From: Natronospira elongata
GTDB lineage: Bacteria; Pseudomonadota; Gammaproteobacteria; Natronospirales; Natronospiraceae
Assembly: GCF_034931365.1 (NCBI RefSeq)
Contig: NZ_JAYGII010000004.1
Location: 62,001 to 126,000 of the forward strand
Direction: 5' to 3'
DNA length: 64,000 bases
Shown here: positions 51,160-59,789 of the stretch, piece after piece
Numbering within the stretch: the stretch's first letter is position 1
Layout of the letters: each line of letters starts with the position of its first letter
Position numbers and translations under genes: made by a program
The notes under the pieces: model-generated
Databases searched by the model: none
Told to the model about the DNA's origin: nothing
The model's input: only the letters and a program-made list of their open reading frames with translations

Positions 51160-51244
51160 GCCAAGGTGCCAGGCCAAGGTGCCAGGCCAAGGTGCCAGGC
51201 CAAGGCGCGGCCAGCTCGCCGCTCGTAGCTCGTAGCTCGTAGCT
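51160..51244. repeat. Two short tandem-repeat tracts in the murA-hisG gap
   Basis: A 13-bp unit gccaaggtgccag is repeated three times exactly (51160-51198) plus a degenerate fourth, and a 7-bp unit gctcgta is repeated three times (51221-51241). The left part of the gap (about 51095-51120, gggctaggagcttcgagcggcga) is an imperfect inverted match of the 7-bp tract. The whole 212-bp gap 51038-51249 is repeat-like and contains no gene. The tract begins 6 bases beyond the murA stop. Confidence 0.8.
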
Positions 51245-51249
51245 GTCCT

Positions 51250-52509
51250 TCAATCCGGTACCCGGCGAATCCGGGCACCCAGCTGCTGGAGCTTTTCCTC
51301 AATACACTCGTAACCGCGATCAATGTGATAGATCCGCTCGACGATGGTCTCGCCATCTGCCACCAGGCCGGACAGCACCAGACTGGCGGAGGCCCGCAGG
51401 TCCGTTGCCATGACCGGGGCCCCGGTTAGACGCTCAATGCCCGTGATGATGGCGGTATGCCCTTCCAGCTGGATTTGCGCGCCCATGCGCTGCATTTCCA
51501 GCACATGCATGAAGCGATTCTCGAATACGTTTTCGGTAATGGTGCCGGTTCCTTCGGCCACCGAATTCAGGGCGGTGAACTGCGCCTGCATGTCGGTGGG
51601 AAAAGCCGGATAGGGCGCGGTGTGAATGTTCACCGAGCGGGGTCGCTTGCCCTGCATGTCCAGCTCGATCCAGTCGTCGCCACAATCAATCCGGGCGCCG
51701 GCCTCGCCTAACTTGGCCAGCACCGCATCCAGCACCTGCGGGCAGGTATCCCGCAGACGCACATGCCCTCGCGTCATTGCCCCGGCCACCAGGTAGGTCC
51801 CGGTCTCGATGCGGTCGGGCAGGACGTTGTACTCACAGCCCTCAAGGCGATCAACACCGGTGATCCGCAGGGTGTCGGTGCCGGCTCCCTCGATTTTTGC
51901 GCCCATTCGAATCAGGCAGTTGGCAAGATCCACCACCTCGGGTTCCCGGGCGGCATTCTCGATCACGGTTTCACCCTGGGCCAGACAGGCTGCCATCATC
52001 AGGTTCTCGGTCCCGGTGACGGTCACCGTGTCCAGTACGATTCGAGCGCCGTGCAAACGGTCAGCCTTGGCAATGATATAGCCGTTTTCCACCCGGATGT
52101 CGGCACCCATGGCCCGCAAGCCTTCAATGTGCAGGTTGACCGGCCGACTGCCGATGGCGCAGCCACCAGGCAGGGAAACCGTGGCCTCACCAAAACGGGT
52201 CAACAGCGGCCCCAGCACCAGAATGGAGGCCCGCATGGTCTTGACCATCTCATAAGGCGCGTAGAAGCGACTGGTGGGGCGGGGGTCCACCGCAACCCGC
52301 ATGCGGTCATCAATGGTGACATCAACCCCCATGCCGCCGAGCAGTTCGATGGTGGTGGTCACATCGTGGAGATGCGGGACATTACCCACGGTCATGGGCC
52401 CATCAGCCAGCAAGGTGGCCGAGAGGATGGGCAGGGCCGCGTTCTTGGCCCCCGAGATGCGTATCTCCCCTTCCAGGGGGCCACAGCCATTGATTAGCAG
52501 TCTATCCAA
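51250..52509 (-). CDS. murA: UDP-N-acetylglucosamine 1-carboxyvinyltransferase MurA
   Basis: The 419-residue enolpyruvyl transferase starts peptidoglycan synthesis. SGAKNAALPIL near the N-terminus carries the catalytic lysine K22. The fosfomycin-target cysteine is C117 in GGCAIGSRPVNLHIEG. Later motifs are MMAACLAQGETVIENAAREPEVVDLANCL and FPTDMQAQFTAL. Translation appears to start at TTG 52509 with aggggt upstream, since no ATG precedes conserved sequence. It follows ibaG by 72 bases on the same strand. Confidence 0.97.
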   Translation of the reverse strand: MDRLLINGCGPLEGEIRISGAKNAALPILSATLLADGPMTVGNVPHLHDVTTTIELLGGMGVDVTIDDRMRVAVDPRPTSRFYAPYEMVKTMRASILVLGPLLTRFGEATVSLPGGCAIGSRPVNLHIEGLRAMGADIRVENGYIIAKADRLHGARIVLDTVTVTGTENLMMAACLAQGETVIENAAREPEVVDLANCLIRMGAKIEGAGTDTLRITGVDRLEGCEYNVLPDRIETGTYLVAGAMTRGHVRLRDTCPQVLDAVLAKLGEAGARIDCGDDWIELDMQGKRPRSVNIHTAPYPAFPTDMQAQFTALNSVAEGTGTITENVFENRFMHVLEMQRMGAQIQLEGHTAIITGIERLTGAPVMATDLRASASLVLSGLVADGETIVERIYHIDRGYECIEEKLQQLGARIRRVPD

Positions 52510-52581
52510 GAGAAAACCCCTGCAATTGATTGAGCCCGGCCGCCTGGTAACGGCCCGCTTATGCTGTGAATCGGGTGGGCT

Positions 52582-52815
52582 TCAGCGCCCGGCTTCTTCC
52601 GGCGTCAGTGTCTGCATGGACAGCGCATGGATCTCGCGCCCCATCTTTTCTCCCAGGGTGCGATAAACCATCTGGTGTCGCTGAATGGTGCGCTTGCCTT
52701 CGAAAGCCGGAGAAATGATGACCGCCTCAAAGTGGGTGTGGTCTTCACCCCGAACTTCCACCTGGGCCTCGGGCATGCCGGCCTCGATCAGGGACTTCAC
52801 CATCTGGGGATCCAT
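52582..52815 (-). CDS. ibaG: BolA-family protein IbaG
   Basis: The 77-residue BolA/IbaG protein begins at ATG 52815 behind gaggag. Conserved parts are VKSLIEAGMPEAQVEVRGEDHTHFEAVIISPAFEGK and RTIQRHQMVYRTLGEKMGREIHALSMQTLTP, with a histidine used for iron-sulfur interaction with monothiol glutaredoxins. The position just before murA is typical of IbaG. The mla lipid-transport genes that often precede ibaG are not here. Confidence 0.92.
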   Translation of the reverse strand: MDPQMVKSLIEAGMPEAQVEVRGEDHTHFEAVIISPAFEGKRTIQRHQMVYRTLGEKMGREIHALSMQTLTPEEAGR

Positions 52816-53057
52816 AGGCTCCTCAACAGCTATTGCGGGCAAAAATGCGAACCACCGCCACAGCGGCGGCGCGCAAGGACACTCTCAAACCCGATCAATC
52901 AATCGCCGTCTTTGGCAGGCGCAAATGAATGGATCAGGGGTGCACAATGATAAAGGAAGCCGCCGGCAATTCCTACGCGAAGCGCCAGAGCGCTATGCCT
53001 CTGGCTGGCTTGAAAGGCAGAATGGGCCGGTGGAAGTCGTAACAGGGAGATCCGGAT

Positions 53058-54029
53058 TTGAGCGCAGTGCTTCAAACGGCAGCCATCCTGCTCGGCATCG
53101 GGATAACGATCTGGGCCGCTGACCGCTTTGTGGACGGCGCGGCGCAGACCGCCCGGGCCCTGGGCGTTCCCGCCCTGGTGGTGGGCCTGACAGTCATGGC
53201 CCTGGGCACCTCAGGCCCTGAAATCGCCGCCTCCATCCTGGCCGCCGCACAGGGTTACCCGGCCCTCGCCATTGGCAATGCCCTGGGATCGAACATTGCC
53301 AACATCGGCCTGATCATCGGTCTCACCGCCATGATCGTGCCGCTCAAGCTGGCCTCCGCCTCCCTGCGCCGAGAGCTGCCCCTGCTGGTCCTGGTCAAGC
53401 TGGTGACCATTCTGCTTATCGCCAACGGGGAGCTGGGCCGGGCCGAGGGCCTGGCAATGTTGGTGATGCTGGTGCTGGCCCTGCTGTGGATCATTCGAAT
53501 CGCACTCACCCCCGGCCGGGATGATCCCTTGCTGGCCGAACTCAATAGCGAGCTACCTGCTGAAACCCGAATGGCCCCCGCCCTGTTCAATCTGTTCCTG
53601 GGGTTGTTGCTGTTGCTGGGCGCTGCCCAGTTGCTGGTCTGGGGTGCCGTCGGTCTGGCCGGCAGCCTGGGTGTCAGCGACCTGGTAATCGGCCTGAGTA
53701 TCGTCGCCATCGGCACGAGTCTGCCTGAACTGGCCACCTGCATCGCCGCCGTGCTCAAACGCCAGCACGATATCGCCGTGGGCAATGTCATTGGCTCCAA
53801 TCTCTTCAATCTGCTGGCGGTACTGCCGCTACCGGCCCTGATCGCCCCCGGTCCATTACCAAGCGGGATTCTGGGCCGTGATTTTCCCGTGATGCTGGGG
53901 CTGACTCTGTTGTTGATTATCCTCGCACGGGGCTTTACCCGCCATGGCAGCATCAGCCGGGGCCAGGGCCTGCTGCTGTTCGCACTCTTTATCGCCTACC
54001 AGCTCGGGATCTTCATCGCCTGGAACTGA
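53058..54029 (+). CDS. Calcium/sodium antiporter family protein (YrbG/CaxA type)
   Basis: The 323-residue membrane protein of the Ca2+/cation antiporter superfamily has the two inverted alpha-repeats with ion-binding acidic residues: LGTSGPEIAAS with GNALGSNIANIGLIIGL, and IGTSLPELATCIAA with GNVIGSNLFNLLAVL. About ten membrane segments are visible. The start is TTG, preceded by agggaga. It heads the conserved row kdsD-kdsC-lptCAB-rpoN, as yrbG does in Escherichia coli. The 242-bp gap before it has no gene I can identify. Confidence 0.92.
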   Translation: MSAVLQTAAILLGIGITIWAADRFVDGAAQTARALGVPALVVGLTVMALGTSGPEIAASILAAAQGYPALAIGNALGSNIANIGLIIGLTAMIVPLKLASASLRRELPLLVLVKLVTILLIANGELGRAEGLAMLVMLVLALLWIIRIALTPGRDDPLLAELNSELPAETRMAPALFNLFLGLLLLLGAAQLLVWGAVGLAGSLGVSDLVIGLSIVAIGTSLPELATCIAAVLKRQHDIAVGNVIGSNLFNLLAVLPLPALIAPGPLPSGILGRDFPVMLGLTLLLIILARGFTRHGSISRGQGLLLFALFIAYQLGIFIAWN

Positions 54030-54112
54030 GCGCGGCCCTGACTTCGGCCACGGGCGGCTACTATGAGATAATCGTGCCACTTGATTCATTGAAGCAGAGC
54101 AGGATTCAGTCA

Positions 54113-55114
54113 ATGGCCAGCCAGTCCTCCGGAAAACCCATCGCCGATGCCGACCGTGCCCTGGCACTGGCCCGTGAGGTCCTGCACCTGGAAGCCGATT
54201 GCGTCCGTGACCTGGCCGGACGTCTGGGCGAGGATTTCTCGCGTGCCTGGCAGATCTGTCTGGACTGCCGGGGACGGGTGATTGTCACGGGCATGGGCAA
54301 GTCCGGACACGTGGCAGGCAAGATAGCCGCCACCCTGGCCAGCACCGGCACCCCGGCCTTTTTCGTCCATCCGGGCGAGGCCAGTCACGGGGATCTGGGC
54401 ATGATTACCGGCGACGATGCCGTGCTTGCCCTGTCCAACTCCGGCGAGACCAGCGAGGTTCTCACCATCCTGCCCCTGATCAAGCGCCTGGGCGTTCCGC
54501 TGATCAGCATGACCGGTCGCCCCGAGTCCACCCTGGCCCGGGCCGCCTCGGTCAACCTGGATGTCACGGTGCAAAGAGAGGCCTGCCCTCTCAACCTTGC
54601 GCCCACCTCCAGCACCACCGCCTCCCTGGCCATGGGCGATGCCCTGGCGGTTGCCCTGCTGGAGAGCCGCGGTTTCACGCAGGAGGATTTCGCCCGCTCC
54701 CACCCCGGTGGCAGCCTGGGACGACGGTTGCTCCTGCGCCTGGAAGACCTGATGCACAAGGGAGAGCGAGTCCCGGCAGTGGCCGCTGAGACCCCCTTCC
54801 GTGACGCCCTGCTGGAAATGACCCAAAAGGGCCTGGGCATGACCGCCGTGGTCAATGAGAAACGCCAGGTGGTCGGCATCTTCACTGACGGTGACCTGCG
54901 TCGGAGTCTGGACCGGCAATTGGACGTGCACCGCACCACCATCGGCCAGGTGATGACGCCGAGGCCCCGTACGGCACCGCCGGAAATGCTGGCCGGCGAG
55001 GCCCTGAAGATGATGGAGACCCATCGGATCAACCAGGTCCTGGTGACCGACGCAGAGGGCTGCCTTGTCGGCGCACTCAACATGCATGACATGCTGCGGG
55101 CAGGAGTGGTCTGA
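54113..55114 (+). CDS. kdsD: D-arabinose 5-phosphate isomerase KdsD
   Basis: The 333-residue protein has an N-terminal SIS domain (VIVTGMGKSGHVAGKIAATLASTGTPAFFVHPGEASHGDLG) with LALSNSGETSEVL, and two C-terminal CBS domains (about 205-330). It converts ribulose 5-phosphate to arabinose 5-phosphate, the precursor of Kdo in LPS. I chose ATG 54113; a GTG at 54074 would add 13 non-conserved residues. The kdsC start shares one base with its stop. Confidence 0.96.
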   Translation: MASQSSGKPIADADRALALAREVLHLEADCVRDLAGRLGEDFSRAWQICLDCRGRVIVTGMGKSGHVAGKIAATLASTGTPAFFVHPGEASHGDLGMITGDDAVLALSNSGETSEVLTILPLIKRLGVPLISMTGRPESTLARAASVNLDVTVQREACPLNLAPTSSTTASLAMGDALAVALLESRGFTQEDFARSHPGGSLGRRLLLRLEDLMHKGERVPAVAAETPFRDALLEMTQKGLGMTAVVNEKRQVVGIFTDGDLRRSLDRQLDVHRTTIGQVMTPRPRTAPPEMLAGEALKMMETHRINQVLVTDAEGCLVGALNMHDMLRAGVV

Positions 55115-55635
55115 TGACGGGGCAATCAGCCGAGGCCCGCGCGGCACAAATACGCCTGGCGGTCTTTGATGTCGATGGCGTGCTCACCGACGGCCGTCTC
55201 TATCTGGGACCCGATGGCTTCGAGATGAAAGTTTTCCATACCCGGGACGGACACGGTCTCAAGGCCCTGCGGCGTCAGGACATTGAGGTCGCGATCATCT
55301 CGGGGCGGGCATCCCAGGCGGTGGAGTCACGCATGGCCCAGCTGGGCATCGAGCATGTCTTTCTGGGCGTGGATGACAAGTTGCCCTGCTTCGAGAAACT
55401 GCGACAGAGACTGTCTGTACCCAGGGAACATTGCGCTTTCATGGGCGATGATGTGGTGGATTTGCCGGTGATGCGTGAAGTGGGCCTGGCCGCCGCTCCG
55501 GCCGATGCCCATCCTGACGTGGCCCGCATGGCCCATTGGCAGAGTCACCGCCCGGGTGGCTTTGGCGCGGCACGCGAATGTTGTGATCTGCTGCTGGCGG
55601 CCCGGGGCATCGACACCGCCTACGCGGGGAACTGA
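55114..55635 (+). CDS. kdsC: 3-deoxy-D-manno-octulosonate 8-phosphate phosphatase KdsC
   Basis: The 173-residue HAD phosphatase removes the phosphate from Kdo-8-P. The nucleophile and acid-base aspartates are D19 and D21 in VFDVDGVLTDG. ISGRASQAVESRMAQLG and FMGDDVVDLPVMREVGLA are the later HAD motifs, and the short cap-less tetrameric form fits KdsC. It shares single bases with kdsD and lptC. Confidence 0.97.
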   Translation: MTGQSAEARAAQIRLAVFDVDGVLTDGRLYLGPDGFEMKVFHTRDGHGLKALRRQDIEVAIISGRASQAVESRMAQLGIEHVFLGVDDKLPCFEKLRQRLSVPREHCAFMGDDVVDLPVMREVGLAAAPADAHPDVARMAHWQSHRPGGFGAARECCDLLLAARGIDTAYAGN

Positions 55636-56201
55636 TGGCTCGCTGGGCGCTTGGACTTCTGCTGGCGATTGGCTTGATCCTCAGCCTTTGGCTGATGGGG
55701 GACCGGGAGGCACCCTCCCTGCCGCAACCCGAACCACCGCCTGAGGCGGCGGTGCACCCGGACTACTGGATCAGCGGGGCGCAAATCCAGCGGTATGATG
55801 CCGATGGCCAGCCCCTGGCCCGGCTCAATGCCGAAGAATTGGCCAATTACCCGGATGATCAGCGCAGCGAATTGCGCCAGGTTCAAATCCATCGTGAGCC
55901 GGTGGCGGGCCTGAGCTGGGATATCCGTGCCGATCATGGCATGGTTTCCGGCGACAGTGACCATGTACATCTCTACGGCGATGTGCGCATCGAACGGCAT
56001 CGGCAGACCCGGCTGACCGCCAGTCTGTTCAGCGACAGCCTGGATTATTTCCCGGAGCAGGAGCTGCTCCTGACTGATGAGCCGGTACGGATGGAACAGG
56101 GCCCAAGCCAGACCACGGGCCGGGGCATGCGTGCCGAGCTCGACAAGGACCGTATCAAAATCTTATCGGAGGTAAGGACCCGACATGTTCCCCGTGACTA
56201 G
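55635..56201 (+). CDS. lptC: LPS export protein LptC
   Basis: The 188-residue bitopic inner-membrane protein has one N-terminal membrane helix (about 4-22) and a periplasmic beta-jellyroll domain (YWISGAQIQRYDADGQPLARLNAEELANYPDD ... LTDEPVRMEQGPSQTTGRGMRAEL). LptC takes LPS from LptBFG and hands it to LptA. Sequence conservation is low in the family, so position between kdsC and lptA supports the call. It overlaps lptA by 17 bases. Confidence 0.93.
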   Translation: MARWALGLLLAIGLILSLWLMGDREAPSLPQPEPPPEAAVHPDYWISGAQIQRYDADGQPLARLNAEELANYPDDQRSELRQVQIHREPVAGLSWDIRADHGMVSGDSDHVHLYGDVRIERHRQTRLTASLFSDSLDYFPEQELLLTDEPVRMEQGPSQTTGRGMRAELDKDRIKILSEVRTRHVPRD

Positions 56202-56712
56202 GTCTGGAAACGGCCCCCTGCTCTTCTGGCTACTGCTCTTGCTGCTGACCCCCGCTGCCGTGAACGCGGACAGCGAAGAGCTGGAAATCGATGCCGATCA
56301 CTGGGAAGTGGACGGTCGTGAAGGCATTTCCATCTACGAAGGCAACGTGGTCATTCGTCACAAGGAACTGCTCATTAAGGCGGACCGGGCTGTGTTCACC
56401 GAACGGGAACCGGGCGTTTTCGAGAAGGCGGAGATGACCGGGTCCCCGGTGACCCTGGTGATTACCCCAGAGGACGGCCCCCGGACCGAAGGCGAGGCAG
56501 AGTTCATGCGCTATCGCTTTGAGGACGAGGTGCTGCTGATGGAAGGGACTGCCCGCCTCAAGCGACCACGCCAGACCTTGAGCGCCGAAAGCATCGAATA
56601 CACCATCCCCGGCGAACGCATCCGGGCGCAGCGTGGCGAGGATGACGAAGGCCGGGTTCGGACCCGTTTCGAACGGGGCGAAGACAGTGAGCAACAGGGA
56701 GGGGGGGCATGA
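56185..56712 (+). CDS. lptA: LPS transport periplasmic bridge protein LptA
   Basis: The 175-residue protein has a signal peptide (about 1-27, ending VNA before DSEELEI) and an OstA/LptA beta-jellyroll (LEIDADHWEVDGREGISIYEGNVVIRHKELLIKAD and following strands). It forms the bridge that carries LPS across the periplasm. A strong ribosome site (ggaggtaagga) lies within the end of lptC. The C-terminal tail is rich in Arg/Glu/Gln. lptB overlaps by 4 bases. Confidence 0.94.
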   Translation: MFPVTRSGNGPLLFWLLLLLLTPAAVNADSEELEIDADHWEVDGREGISIYEGNVVIRHKELLIKADRAVFTEREPGVFEKAEMTGSPVTLVITPEDGPRTEGEAEFMRYRFEDEVLLMEGTARLKRPRQTLSAESIEYTIPGERIRAQRGEDDEGRVRTRFERGEDSEQQGGGA

Positions 56713-57437
56713 GCAAGCAGCTCGACGCTCGCGGTCTGGCCAAGCAGTACGGGAAAGTGCGCGCGGTTCGGGACGTGAGCATGCGAGTCGAGCCGGGCGA
56801 AATCGTCGGACTGCTGGGTCCGAATGGGGCCGGCAAGACCACCTCCTTCTACATGATCGTCGGCCTGGTCCAGCCGGATGCCGGCCATATCGAACTCAAT
56901 GGACGAGACATTACCCATTTGCCGGTCCATGCCCGTGCCCAGGCCGGCCTGGGCTACCTGCCCCAGGAAGCCTCGGTCTTTCGCAAGCTGAGTGTGGAGC
57001 AGAACATCCGGGCCGTACTGGAAGTGCGGCCGGAACTGAGCCGGGACGAGCGCGACAGCAAGCTCGAATCCCTGCTCGAGGAACTGAATATCGCCCATGT
57101 GCGGGAAAGCCTGGGCATGAGCCTGTCCGGTGGCGAGCGCCGACGGGTGGAGATCGCCCGGGCCCTGGCCGCCGAGCCGGCCTTCATGCTGCTGGATGAG
57201 CCCTTTGCCGGCGTCGACCCCATCTCCGTTGGCGAGATCCAAAGGATTATCAGACACTTGCGGGACCGGGGGATTGGCGTACTGATTACCGACCACAATG
57301 TCCGTGAAACACTGGGCATCTGCGGGCGGTCCTATATCATCAGCGAGGGCGCGGTCATCGCCGAGGGTACCGCCGAGGAGGTACTTGAACACCGCCAGGT
57401 CAGAGAGGTCTATCTGGGTGAGGACTTTCGACTCTAA
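56709..57437 (+). CDS. lptB: LPS export ABC transporter ATPase LptB
   Basis: The 242-residue ABC ATPase powers LPS extraction with LptFG, which are encoded elsewhere. Walker A is GPNGAGKTT, the signature is LSGGERRRVEIARAL, Walker B is FMLLDEPFAGVD and the switch histidine is in LITDHNVRETL. GYLPQEASVFRKLSVEQNI is the Q-loop region typical of LptB. Confidence 0.97.
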   Translation: MSKQLDARGLAKQYGKVRAVRDVSMRVEPGEIVGLLGPNGAGKTTSFYMIVGLVQPDAGHIELNGRDITHLPVHARAQAGLGYLPQEASVFRKLSVEQNIRAVLEVRPELSRDERDSKLESLLEELNIAHVRESLGMSLSGGERRRVEIARALAAEPAFMLLDEPFAGVDPISVGEIQRIIRHLRDRGIGVLITDHNVRETLGICGRSYIISEGAVIAEGTAEEVLEHRQVREVYLGEDFRL

Positions 57438-57556
57438 ACACCCCCACGACGCTGCCAGATGGGCTATAAATAGAATGAAGAAGCAAAATCGAGGGCCATT
57501 CCGGGCCCCATTCCTGCAACGGGAGCCAACTTTGTCGGAAATCTTCTTAAAATCCG

Positions 57557-59005
57557 ATGCTTAAACCGGCACTGCAGCTAAAGATCGGCCAGAAACTGGC
57601 CATGACCCCGCAACTGCAGCAGGCCATCCGTCTGTTGCAGCTCTCCTCCATTGAACTGGAAACCGAGATTCGCCAGGCGCTGGACAGCAACGTCATGCTG
57701 GAAAGCGAGGACAGCGATGACAGTGATGGCGCCGAAACCGGCCAGTCAGATTCCGACGCCAGCCAGGACCGGGGCGGCGACAAAACCGAGACTAGCACCG
57801 AACCCGCCGTGGAAGCCCAATACGAAGCCCCGGAGTACTACTACGCCGGTGCCACCGGTGGCGGTTGGCAGGAGGAGATCGACGAAGACCGTCGGGCGGA
57901 GAACGCCGATGGCACCTCCCTCCACGACCACCTGCTGTGGCAGCTCGACATGGCCTCTTTCAGTGATCGGGACCAGAGCATTGCCCGGGCGGTGATCGAC
58001 GGGATCGACGCCACCGGCTATCTGCGAGAAACACCGGAGGACCTCCGCCAGGCCCTAAGGAACAGCCTGGAGGACCTGGAGGACGACGAGATCGAGATGG
58101 TGACCCGCCGGGTTCAGTGTTTCGACCCGGCCGGCGTCGCCGCCCGTGACCTTCGCGAGTGCCTGCTGCTGCAACTGCAGGCACTGGCCCGGGAAGGGGC
58201 CGAGACCAAACTGGCGGAACAGCTGGTGCGGGAGCAACTCGACGGCGTGGGCCGGCAGCCTCTCGATCGCCTGGCCAGCCGCCTGAATTCGGATCCCGAC
58301 AGTGTGCAGGAGGCGGTTCAGCTCATTCGCACGCTCAACCCTCACCCGGGTCACCGCATTCAGCCGGAAAGCACCGAATACATCGCCCCCGATGTGGTGG
58401 TTCGAAAGCGGGAGGGCCGCTGGACGGTGGAACTGAACCAGGAGGTGACCCCCGGCATCCGGGTGAATCGTCTCTACGCCGACCTGGTGGCGAAACGCCA
58501 GGGTGGCGCCGACTCCCAGGCCATGCGCGGACAACTCCAGGAGGCCCGCTGGCTGGTGCGCAGCCTGGAGATGCGCAATGACACTCTTCTGCGGGTCGCC
58601 ACGGCCATCATTGAACACCAGCAAGCCTTCATGGAACAGGGCGAGGAATACATGAAGCCCCTGGTCCTGGCCGATATTGCCGAGGCGGTGGATCTTCATG
58701 AATCCACCATTTCACGGGTGACGACCCGCAAATACATGCTCACCCCCCGGGGTGTATTCGAGTTCAAGTACTTCTTTTCGACCCAGCTTTCCCGTGAGGA
58801 TGGCGGTGAGACTTCCGCCACTGCGGTCCGGGCCCGGATTCGCCGCATGGTCGGCGCCGAAGATCCGGCCAAGCCCCTGAGCGACTCCCGGCTGGCCCAG
58901 TTGCTCAAGGATGACGGCTTCCGGGTTGCTCGCCGGACCGTGGCCAAATACCGCGAAGCCCTGGGCATTCCGCCCTCTCACGAACGCAAGCGGGTCAACG
59001 CTTAG
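57557..59005 (+). CDS. rpoN: RNA polymerase sigma-54 factor
   Basis: The 482-residue protein has the N-terminal activator-interacting region (LQLKIGQKLAMTPQLQQAIRLLQLS), an acidic variable region II (about 48-100, rich in Asp/Glu/Ser), a core-binding domain, a helix-turn-helix (DIAEAVDLHESTISRVTTRKY), and the RpoN box ARRTVAKYRE at 458-467. It is the sigma factor for the -24/-12 promoter seen upstream of pilA. It follows lptB after a 119-bp gap, as in most gammaproteobacteria. Confidence 0.98.
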   Translation: MLKPALQLKIGQKLAMTPQLQQAIRLLQLSSIELETEIRQALDSNVMLESEDSDDSDGAETGQSDSDASQDRGGDKTETSTEPAVEAQYEAPEYYYAGATGGGWQEEIDEDRRAENADGTSLHDHLLWQLDMASFSDRDQSIARAVIDGIDATGYLRETPEDLRQALRNSLEDLEDDEIEMVTRRVQCFDPAGVAARDLRECLLLQLQALAREGAETKLAEQLVREQLDGVGRQPLDRLASRLNSDPDSVQEAVQLIRTLNPHPGHRIQPESTEYIAPDVVVRKREGRWTVELNQEVTPGIRVNRLYADLVAKRQGGADSQAMRGQLQEARWLVRSLEMRNDTLLRVATAIIEHQQAFMEQGEEYMKPLVLADIAEAVDLHESTISRVTTRKYMLTPRGVFEFKYFFSTQLSREDGGETSATAVRARIRRMVGAEDPAKPLSDSRLAQLLKDDGFRVARRTVAKYREALGIPPSHERKRVNA

Positions 59006-59223
59006 GCCGGATGCGGATTGTCGCCTCCGGCCAGGGTTCCACTGGAACCTGACGCTGTAGCGCGGCAGTGACATCCCTGTTCCCGGCCACCGGGGCAGGA
59101 CGCGCGAGCAAACGGCCCGTGACGATACGGTCGACGGGACGGGGAAATCTGATTGGCAATAAACGCGGGCCTGCCAAGCATTCCCCGCTTCCCCGCGGCC
59201 GCATCACGAGAGGAGTCCAGACC

Positions 59224-59574
59224 ATGCAAATGAACCTGACCGGCCATCACGTGGACATCACCCCCTCCCTGCGCGAATACGTGGGCACCAAGATGGAGCG
59301 CCTTGAGCGCCATTTCGACCACATCACCGGCATGCACGTCATCCTGACTGTGGAACGCCTGAAGCATAAGGCGGAAGCCAAGGTGGACGTGGTGGGCAAG
59401 CCCCTGTTCGCTGACGCCAAGGAGGAGGATATGTACGCGGCCATTGACCGGCTGGTCGACAAGCTGGACAGGCAGGTCAAAAAGCACAAGGAAAAGCTCA
59501 AGGACCACCACGCCGCGCAGGTCGACAAGGCAGACCGCATGCCCCCCCATCCGGATGAATTGGGCCCGAGCTAG
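59224..59574 (+). CDS. hpf: Ribosome hibernation promoting factor, short form
   Basis: The 116-residue HPF/YfiA-fold protein (MQMNLTGHHVDITPSLREYVGTKMERLERHFDHI ... AEAKVDVVGKPLFADAKEEDMYAAIDRLVDKLDRQVKKHKEKLKDH) lacks the long C-terminal dimerisation domain, so it is the short HPF that promotes 100S dimers with RMF-type partners. The ATG at 59224 has aggag upstream. The frame is open 52 codons further but without conservation. It follows rpoN, as usual. Confidence 0.95.
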   Translation: MQMNLTGHHVDITPSLREYVGTKMERLERHFDHITGMHVILTVERLKHKAEAKVDVVGKPLFADAKEEDMYAAIDRLVDKLDRQVKKHKEKLKDHHAAQVDKADRMPPHPDELGPS

Positions 59575-59596
59575 GCCCGGTTTCACAGCCACCAGC

Positions 59597-59628
59597 ACCG
59601 AGGCCGGCAATGCCGCCGGCCTCGGTTT
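59597..59628 (+). terminator. Strong hairpin after hpf
   Basis: A perfect 12-bp stem, accgaggccggc (59597-59608) with its complement at 59615-59626, has a 6-nt loop but is followed only by ttc. It may be a terminator with a poor U-tract or an mRNA end stabiliser between hpf and ptsN. Confidence 0.55.
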
Positions 59629-59789
59629 CGGGCCGATAAGCCCAAACTTGAGCGCAGCACTGTGACAGGCTTGAGACGCAGACAGAGGAGGTCTAGACTG
59701 TGCGGCTTTTCCAGCCGCGCTGGTTTCATCATCCACTGTCGGTCGCGGCTCACCGAGCCCCCGGCAATACCGAATCTGGCAGTCAGACC

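Noticed and set aside
51160..51244. Possible CRISPR array
   Set aside because: The 13- and 7-bp units are directly adjacent with no spacers, and no cas genes are present.
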